Assembly (NCBI RefSeq): GCF_900547205.1
Contig: NZ_URFY01000021.1
Span: 9,308 to 73,307, forward strand
Direction of reading: 5' to 3'
Length of the DNA: 64,000 bases
Source of the DNA: an uncultured Bacteroides sp.
Lineage (GTDB): Bacteria; Bacteroidota; Bacteroidia; Bacteroidales; Bacteroidaceae
Made by a program: the position numbers and the translations under genes. This document shows, piece after piece, positions 58,712-64,000 of this stretch. The notes under the pieces were generated by a model, which did no database searches, was not told the origin of the DNA, and was given only the letters and a program-made list of their open reading frames with translations. How positions within the stretch are numbered: position 1 is the stretch's first letter; each line of letters begins with the position of its first letter.

Positions 58712-59282
58712 AGTTCTTGATGAGTTTAAAAAGTTCAAGTTCATATATCTGCTCCTCGGTGTGTTGGTTGCCTTCAGCCACAATCACTCGAGGAAGAAAA
58801 CTATTATCAACTAACAACCAAAAGTCGACGCGAGGCATATATATCTGAAACAGATTATTTATCCCAGCTCGATATCGGCGGTAGATTACATCCATCGGTA
58901 CGTTATGTCCTCCTTCATTGACTCGTTGCAACACACGGTTGACTGCAAGTTCCGGTGAGTTTAGCCAGAAATAAATCAGGCTGACTTTATATCCGGCACT
59001 TTGCGCCCTCTTGATGAGCCGAGTATATGAACGGGTTGCTAATGTAGTTTCGATAGAGAAACTTACTTTAGCTGCCAATAGTTCATCAATGCGCTTCAAC
59101 ATCAGTCTACCGGCTTCTATAGCCATACTTCCCGGATTGAACGGAGATAGACCTTTGGCTATTTCATCCGCATTGACAAACTCTTTGCACAACAGAATTT
59201 CAGGCAGCACAGTATAGGAAGCTGTAGTTTTGCCAGCCCCGTTGCATCCACTTATAATGTATAACCGCCTTGTTTCATCCAT
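58698..59282 (-). CDS. Zeta-toxin-like P-loop kinase
   Basis: The 194-residue protein starts MDETRRLYIISGCNGAGKTT, where GCNGAGKT is the Walker A loop. FVNADEIAKGLSPFNPGSMA follows (the Asp in NADEI corresponds to the catalytic/substrate aspartate of the zeta family), then FSIETTLATRSYTRLIKRAQ and INRV-like RVLQRVNEGGHNVPMDVIYR, YRAGINNLFQIY. The size and motif order match short chromosomal zeta-toxin family proteins. Classic zeta toxins phosphorylate UDP-N-acetylglucosamine; the substrate of these chromosomal forms is unknown. It has a promoter 32 bases upstream, and a small overlapping gene follows. Toxicity is not shown by the sequence. Confidence 0.82.
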   Translation of the reverse strand: MDETRRLYIISGCNGAGKTTASYTVLPEILLCKEFVNADEIAKGLSPFNPGSMAIEAGRLMLKRIDELLAAKVSFSIETTLATRSYTRLIKRAQSAGYKVSLIYFWLNSPELAVNRVLQRVNEGGHNVPMDVIYRRYRAGINNLFQIYMPRVDFWLLVDNSFLPRVIVAEGNQHTEEQIYELELFKLIKNYVKR

Positions 59283-59313
59283 TCTTTTTATAATATACTA
59301 TCAATCAATGTCG

Positions 59314-59321
59314 CAAATATA
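59314..59321 (-). promoter_or_regulatory. Putative -7 promoter element for the zeta-like module
   Basis: The minus strand reads TATATTTG, 32 bases upstream of the kinase ATG. Confidence 0.6.
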
Positions 59322-59369
59322 CGAATACTTTTCCACCGCTTGAAGTCGGCAACCTCTTTTTATTATTTA

Positions 59370-61007
59370 TTATTTCTTTTCCAGCTCCTGAAGAGAGTCC
59401 ATCTTCTTCTTTTCGAGGAACTCATAGATGCCGCAAAGATGCTCCGTCACTTTCTTATTGCCGAACTCATATACCTTAGAAACAAGGCCATCCAAGAAAT
59501 CACGGTCGTGTGAAACCACAATCAGCGTGCCGTCAAATTCGAGCAATGCCTGCTTCAGGATATCTTTCGTCTTCATATCGAGGTGATTGGTCGGCTCGTC
59601 CAGAATCAGGAGATTGACAGGCTCCAGCAGTAACTTTATCATTGCCAGACGCGTGCGTTCTCCACCGGAAAGCACCTTCACCTTCTTCATCGACTCTTCC
59701 GGACCGCCGAACATGAACGCACCGAGCAAATCGCGAATCTTGTTCCGTATTTCTCCTTTCGCCACATCGTCTATTGTTTGGAAAACCGTAAGGTTTTCAT
59801 CCATCAGCGAAGCCTGATTCTGGGCAAAGTAGCCAATCTGCACATTATGTCCCAGCGTCAGCGTACCGTCGTGCTCAATCTCTTTCATGATGCACTTCAC
59901 GAGCGTAGACTTACCTTCGCCGTTCTTGCCTACAAATGCTACTTTATCCCCGCGTTCAATGGTGAGATTGGCATTGCGGAACACTACGTGGTCACCATAC
60001 GTCTTGCCAACTCCTTCCATAATCACCGGATAACTTCCCGAACGGGGTGAAGGCGGGAATTTCAAGCGCAGTGCCGAAGTATCTTCTTCGTCCACTTCCA
60101 GCAATTCCAGTTTCTCCAACATCTTCACGCGGCTCTGCACCTGCAATGTCTTCGAATACGTCCCTTTAAAACGTTCGATAAACTCTTTTGTTTCAGCGAT
60201 AAACTTCTGCTGTTCGTCATAAGCCTTCTGTTGCTGCTCGCGACGCTCTTTGCGTAGGGTCAGGTATTGAGAGTAGTTTACTTTATAATCGTAGATGCGT
60301 CCCATCGTCACTTCGATGGTGCGGGTTGTGATGTTATCTACAAATTTGCGGTCGTGACTAATCACAATCACCGCTTTCCCGTTGTTAATCAAGAAATCTT
60401 CCAGCCATTGGATAGACTCGATGTCCAAGTGGTTCGTCGGCTCGTCGAGCAGGAGCACATCCGGTTTCTGCAACAACAGTTTGGCTAGCTCAATACGCAT
60501 CCGCCATCCGCCGCTGAAATCACTCGTCTGTCGTTGGAAATCTTCACGCGTGAATCCGAGTCCGAGCAATGCTTTCTCCACATCCTCCTCGTAATTGGTG
60601 GCATCGATTGAATAAAACTTCTCGCTTAGGGCAGAAACTTCTTCGATAAGAGCCATATAACTGTCGCTTTCGTAGTCCGTCCGCGTTTCGAGTTCTTTAT
60701 TCAGTTTATCTATCTGCGCTTCCATTTCGTGAAGGTGGGCGAAGGCTTGCGCCGTTTCGTCGAATACCGTCCGTCCGTCTTCCGTCATCAGGTGCTGTGG
60801 AAGATAAGCCACCACGCACTCTTTCGGCGCGGAAACCCGACCGCGAGTCGGTTGCCGTGCGCCTGCCAGAATTTTGAGAAGCGTACTTTTTCCCGCTCCG
60901 TTTTTCCCCATCAGGGCGATGCGGTCTTTTTCATTAATTACGAAGGAAATGTCACTAAATAAGGTGGTGCCGCCAAACTCTACGGCAAGTCCGTCTACAG
61001 AAATCAT
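59370..61007 (-). CDS. ABC-F family ATPase (ribosome-associated type)
   Basis: The 545-residue protein has two ABC domains and no membrane helices. Domain 1 has Walker A MGKNGAGKSTLLKILAG (near residue 33), signature DFSGGWRMRIELAKLLLQ and Walker B VLLLDEPTNHLDIES. Domain 2 has VGKNGEGKSTLVKCIMKE (near 367), VLSGGERTRLAMIKLLLEP and LLILDEPTNHLDMKT. The interdomain linker (about 245-310; SQYLTLRKERREQQQKAYDE) is the P-site-tRNA-interaction motif region of ABC-F proteins. ABC-F members act on translating ribosomes; some give antibiotic protection, others are housekeeping factors. Length and linker resemble the housekeeping type, but the subgroup was not determined. It stands alone with its own promoter. 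Confidence 0.93.
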   Translation of the reverse strand: MISVDGLAVEFGGTTLFSDISFVINEKDRIALMGKNGAGKSTLLKILAGARQPTRGRVSAPKECVVAYLPQHLMTEDGRTVFDETAQAFAHLHEMEAQIDKLNKELETRTDYESDSYMALIEEVSALSEKFYSIDATNYEEDVEKALLGLGFTREDFQRQTSDFSGGWRMRIELAKLLLQKPDVLLLDEPTNHLDIESIQWLEDFLINNGKAVIVISHDRKFVDNITTRTIEVTMGRIYDYKVNYSQYLTLRKERREQQQKAYDEQQKFIAETKEFIERFKGTYSKTLQVQSRVKMLEKLELLEVDEEDTSALRLKFPPSPRSGSYPVIMEGVGKTYGDHVVFRNANLTIERGDKVAFVGKNGEGKSTLVKCIMKEIEHDGTLTLGHNVQIGYFAQNQASLMDENLTVFQTIDDVAKGEIRNKIRDLLGAFMFGGPEESMKKVKVLSGGERTRLAMIKLLLEPVNLLILDEPTNHLDMKTKDILKQALLEFDGTLIVVSHDRDFLDGLVSKVYEFGNKKVTEHLCGIYEFLEKKKMDSLQELEKK

Positions 61008-61029
61008 ATTATTCTTATATTTTGGGACA

Positions 61030-61037
61030 CAAAGATA
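61030..61037 (-). promoter_or_regulatory. Putative -7 promoter element for the ABC-F gene
   Basis: The minus strand reads TATCTTTG, 23 bases upstream of the start, giving a leader of about 16 nt. Confidence 0.6.
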
Positions 61038-61124
61038 GCTAAATATATGAATCTTTTTTATAACTTGCGGGCTGAAAAGAGAGATTAGTCAAAAAGTAAA
61101 TTGAAAAAACAATATATAAGCGAT

Positions 61125-61523
61125 ATGGAAAGCGGACAAACGACAGAAAACAGACCACTAATTCTGGTGGCAGAAGACGATGACAGCAACTTCAAATTAA
61201 TAAAAGCTATCATAGGCAAGAAATGTGATATTGAATGGGCCAAGAATGGTCAGGAAATGGTAGAATTGTTCGAACAACATCAACACAAAGCCAGAGCTAT
61301 GCTGATGGATATCAAAATGCCGATAATGAACGGACTGGAGGCTACGAAGATTATTCGTGAATCTAATAAGGTAATACCTATTATTATGCAGACAGCCTAT
61401 GCGTTCAGCTCTGACAAAGAAAATGCAATGCAGGCAGGGGCAACGGAAGTGTTGGTGAAACCCATTACATTAGGTGTTTTGCGTACTACTTTGAGCAAAT
61501 ATCTGCCCGATTTACAATGGTAG
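61125..61523 (+). CDS. Single-domain response regulator (CheY-like receiver)
   Basis: From the ATG at 61125 this is a 132-residue receiver domain with no output domain: ILVAEDDDSNFKLIKAIIGK carries the acidic cluster, Asp62 in AMLMDIKMPIMNGLEATKII is the phosphoacceptor, IIMQTAYAF supplies the threonine, and VLVKPITLGVLRTTL the lysine and proline. An in-frame TTG eight codons upstream is an unlikely start. It would act through protein partners, for example in a phosphorelay with a hybrid kinase. No kinase gene is adjacent. It is divergent from the ABC-F gene. The 290 bases downstream to the susD stop contain only a terminator. Confidence 0.9.
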   Translation: MESGQTTENRPLILVAEDDDSNFKLIKAIIGKKCDIEWAKNGQEMVELFEQHQHKARAMLMDIKMPIMNGLEATKIIRESNKVIPIIMQTAYAFSSDKENAMQAGATEVLVKPITLGVLRTTLSKYLPDLQW

Positions 61524-61702
61524 GTAGATCTCTTTTGTAGAGCATTACATAAAACTAACTTAAAAGAAGCTTAATAGGCAAAAAACTGGAATAAGGTAGA
61601 AATAGTATGATTGAGTAGAAAAACAGTATCGCAATATGAGTTGTGACTACCTTTTTTATGCTCTTTCTTATTGTGGATTTCTTCCGTAAATGGATATAAA
61701 GT

Positions 61703-61735
61703 AAAATAGGCGAACCTCACGGTTGGCCTATTTTT
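61703..61735. terminator. Terminator hairpin between the response regulator and the susD-type gene
   Basis: AAAATAGGC at 61703-61711 pairs with GCCTATTTT at 61726-61734, extended by AACC/GGTT around TCAC. T residues follow on the plus strand, and the A-rich left arm gives T's on the minus strand. The two flanking genes converge. Confidence 0.8.
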
Positions 61736-61813
61736 GTTCGCTTCTGTGAATTTGTTAGAGTTCAGAAACGACTCCATGTAAAGTCTCTCCTTTGAGAGCT
61801 GTAAAGTACGTTG

Positions 61814-63373
61814 TTATCTGGTTCCGCCAGCCCACCATACTGATTCGGTGTATACATAACTACCGTCACCATAGGCAGCTTTTACTTCCGGATTGGCAGT
61901 TGTGTCACTGTTGCCATACGGATAGCGCAGCGGGAATTTGCTTGTATTAGGGTTGCTCAATGAGATGAAATTCTCGTTCAAGCCTCTCATGCGGCGGATG
62001 TCGTTGTACGTTTCGGTAGCTTCGCCTGAAGTGCCCCACAGAGCGAAATACTTCTGGGTCATCGTTTCTTGCAACGGAGCAGCGGTATATCTTGCCTTCA
62101 CCACATCGTCGAAATAAGTTCCGGCACTCTCTTCCGTGATTGGATTGGAATTGTTTATAGTTAAGTTACTACCCAATTCGCGGATAGCGATACTTATGCT
62201 GTTTTCGGCATTCACCAACCCTGCCACTACTGCTTCTTTCAGTGCATCTTCGGCGTCACGGCCCAAGCGGCACAGTGCTTCCGCTTTCAGAAACATCAGT
62301 TCGTGATAGCTCAATAGCAATGTAGGAGCTGTTTTGGCATACATGAAGGCAGAGATTCCATATCTGGAAGTACTCTGTTCGGGAGTGCCGTTGGGAGCAG
62401 GCATCAATGCCGGGTCGTTGGCTGCCACCTGTGTGCGTCTTTGGTTAGCTACCGGAGAGAAGAAGGCACGTGCTGCACGCAGGTCGTCGTTTGCTATCAA
62501 CTTCTCACATAAACTCTGGCTTGCTCCTAATCCTGCACGTGACGTATAGAAACCATAGAACGGGTTGATATTGTTCGCGTCATAGATGTCGAAAGCTGCC
62601 TGGTCATCGGCGGACTCGAAAGACTTGCTAACATAATCGAGCACATTTTCCATATCTGTCGTCAGGTTCGACGAACGGGCTACTTGTCTCATGGTGTAGC
62701 GCGCTTTCAGTCCATAGGCGAACTTCAGCCATTTTGCTGCATCTCCTCCGTAAAGGAAGTCTTGTTCGGAAACATCCGCCAAGTCGCTTTTTTGGAGGTT
62801 GACGATGGCATCGTCCAGATAAGTCATAATCTGTGCATAGATTTCCTGCTGCGTATCCATTTTCGGAGTCAGGTAGACCGGAGAACCGTTCTCGTCTACC
62901 AAAGCAGCCTGGCTACAGGGTGCATTGCCGAAGAAATCTGTCAGCAGGGCACAGTTGTAGGCTGCCATCACTTCCGCCATACCTTTGGTGAGGTCGTTGC
63001 CATGATCGATTCCGCCTTCGCTGCACTGGTTGATGATGATGCGGGCATTCTTCAGTGAAGAATAGATGCCATTCCACACGTTGTTGTATGTAGACGAAGA
63101 TGTCGGCTCATTCTCGCGTACTTCGGCGTAATAAAGCTGGTTGTCTACACCGACTTCGTATTCCACGTAAGCGGATGCATACGTATTGAGGTCACCGCTG
63201 GAGTTAGAAAAAGCGGTGGAGGTGATTACATCTGCCAAGATAAATCTTGCAGCAACACTGGTGGTGTGGTCGTGGTCCTTGTTGATTCTGTCCATCGCGT
63301 CCTCGGAGCAAGCGGAGAACAGAGACAGTGTGGCAACCGCCAGCACACCTGTTATTTTATTATATCTTTTCAT
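61814..63373 (-). CDS. SusD/RagB-like lipoprotein (SusD_2 type)
   Basis: The 519-residue protein has a lipoprotein signal MKRYNKITGVLAVATLSLFSAC with Cys22, followed by SEDAMDRINKD. The helical SusD-like body contains NVWNGIYSSLKNARIIINQC, GMAEVMAAYNCALLTDFFGN, YGGDAAKWLKFAYGLKARYT and FMYAKTAPTLLLSYHELMFL, the pattern of the SusD-like second family rather than classical SusD. It ends with a W-rich tail (YTESVWWAGGTR). It binds substrate at the outer surface beside its SusC, whose gene precedes it by 20 bases. The substrate is unknown because the rest of the locus lies outside the window. Confidence 0.92.
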   Translation of the reverse strand: MKRYNKITGVLAVATLSLFSACSEDAMDRINKDHDHTTSVAARFILADVITSTAFSNSSGDLNTYASAYVEYEVGVDNQLYYAEVRENEPTSSSTYNNVWNGIYSSLKNARIIINQCSEGGIDHGNDLTKGMAEVMAAYNCALLTDFFGNAPCSQAALVDENGSPVYLTPKMDTQQEIYAQIMTYLDDAIVNLQKSDLADVSEQDFLYGGDAAKWLKFAYGLKARYTMRQVARSSNLTTDMENVLDYVSKSFESADDQAAFDIYDANNINPFYGFYTSRAGLGASQSLCEKLIANDDLRAARAFFSPVANQRRTQVAANDPALMPAPNGTPEQSTSRYGISAFMYAKTAPTLLLSYHELMFLKAEALCRLGRDAEDALKEAVVAGLVNAENSISIAIRELGSNLTINNSNPITEESAGTYFDDVVKARYTAAPLQETMTQKYFALWGTSGEATETYNDIRRMRGLNENFISLSNPNTSKFPLRYPYGNSDTTANPEVKAAYGDGSYVYTESVWWAGGTR

Positions 63374-63393
63374 AATTTCTTTCGTTTAGCTAA

Positions 63394-64000
63394 TTAGAAT
63401 TTCACATTTACACCAAATCCGTAGCTGGCGGTTCCCGGCAGTGAGAAGCGTTCGAAGGCTCCACCCATATTGTCGTTACCCTGCGATGCTTCGGGGTCGA
63501 AGCCTTTCAGTTCGGACCATACAAGCAGGTTGCGGGCATATACGTTAACGTCTACATTCAGCCATTTGCTGGCGAAGACGGGGTAGCTTACAGAAAGCTC
63601 GCGCAGCTTGATGAATGACGAATTGTAGATATAAGATTCGTTGATAGAGCGCAGACGGGTGTAGTAAGACTGTGCGCTGGTCACTGCGATGTCGTTGGCG
63701 GCATATGTCGGTTTGCCGTCAGCGCCCGTTCCCGTTTCCTTCACGGCATTGGGGACGATGAAGTCGCTCTTACGCTTAGCGGCAGTTTCTTTGGTCACAC
63801 CGTAAAAGTTCATTTCTCCGGCCGTACCGCAATACATTTGTCCTCCCTGTTTCCAGTCGAACACGGCAGAGATGCGGAATTTGTAGAGTTCGATATTGGT
63901 GTTGAATCCCAGACGGAAATCGGGAGAAACTCTACCGATAACGGCATCTTCGCCCACTTGCGGGAGCCCGTTGGCGTCTACTACTATTTGTCCTGCGTCA
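63394..64000 (-). CDS. SusC/RagA-family TonB-dependent transporter, C-terminal end only
   Basis: The frame is open from the right window edge to the stop at 63394, about 200 residues (the first readable ones are DAGQIVVDANGLPQVGEDAV). It shows the characteristic end of a SusC barrel: RVSPDFRLGFNTNIELYKFR, ISAVFDWKQGGQMYCGTAGE, KLRELSVSYPVFASKWLNVD, VYARNLLVWSELKGFDPEAS and the final strand TASYGFGVNVKF. It sits immediately upstream of the susD-type gene in the usual order. The N-terminal part lies beyond the edge. Confidence 0.93.
   Translation of the reverse strand, partial: DAGQIVVDANGLPQVGEDAVIGRVSPDFRLGFNTNIELYKFRISAVFDWKQGGQMYCGTAGEMNFYGVTKETAAKRKSDFIVPNAVKETGTGADGKPTYAANDIAVTSAQSYYTRLRSINESYIYNSSFIKLRELSVSYPVFASKWLNVDVNVYARNLLVWSELKGFDPEASQGNDNMGGAFERFSLPGTASYGFGVNVKF

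Noticed and set aside
61571..61777. Minus-strand open frame of 68 codons between the response regulator and the susD-type gene
   Set aside because: It runs through the terminator hairpin at 61703-61735 and shows no domain or start context.

Overview
The window is chromosomal DNA from a gut Bacteroides, probably close to the B. ovatus / B. xylanisolvens / B. thetaiotaomicron group. The grounds are two SusC/SusD pairs, DUF1735 and IPT/NHL surface lipoproteins, a secreted M64 metallopeptidase, a methylmalonyl-CoA mutase pair, and many copies of the Bacteroidota -7 promoter element TAnnTTTG just upstream of genes. The genus call is inference from gene content; no species marker was checked.

Layout. 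(1) 1-16.4 kb is an anaerobic-type cobalamin locus. A CbiG-CbiF fusion runs off the left edge. A cobalamin riboswitch precedes a BtuB-like TonB-dependent receptor and cbiL. A nine-function operon follows: cbiH-cbiC fusion, cbiE-cbiT fusion, cbiA, a PduO-type adenosyltransferase, cbiP, cobD and cbiB. Facing it is the lower-ligand operon cobU-cobT-cobS-cobC. cbiD, cbiJ and a cobaltochelatase are not in the window. (2) 16.5-23.4 kb holds a cytidylate-kinase-like protein, an AspT/YidE-type transporter and mutA-mutB, the B12-dependent consumer. (3) 23.4-31.7 kb is a small SusCD-type locus with no visible enzyme or regulator. A 360-bp segment bounded by perfect 25-bp inverted repeats lies upstream of it and carries one consensus promoter pointing away from the locus; this looks like a phase-variation switch in the OFF position. 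(4) 31.8-43.1 kb is housekeeping: topB, pfkA, ispH, cmk, tonB, a polyprenyl synthase, tatD, tRNA-Ser(GGA) and an exbB-x-exbD-exbD operon. (5) 43.1-51.6 kb holds a GNAT, an M64 peptidase, an Lrp regulator, thyA-folA, a cardiolipin-synthase-like protein, a sigma-factor operon and an rRNA methyltransferase. (6) 52.3-58.5 kb is a heavy-metal RND efflux operon with a very histidine-rich adaptor. (7) 58.5-61.5 kb holds a zeta-toxin-like kinase with a small overlapping partner, an ABC-F protein and a single-domain response regulator. (8) 61.8-64 kb is a second SusD and the C-terminal end of its SusC.

How it fits together. The riboswitch should make uptake (BtuB) and CbiL fall when B12 is plentiful. 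CbiL is the C20 methylation that opens the corrin pathway, so the whole pathway could be throttled by that one transcript. The product feeds MutAB, part of propionate/succinate metabolism. TonB, ExbB and the two ExbD proteins can energise the BtuB and SusC receptors.

Structural DNA of note: three copies of a roughly 120-180 bp palindromic repeat, all in gaps between converging genes; several long perfect hairpins; and the candidate invertible promoter.
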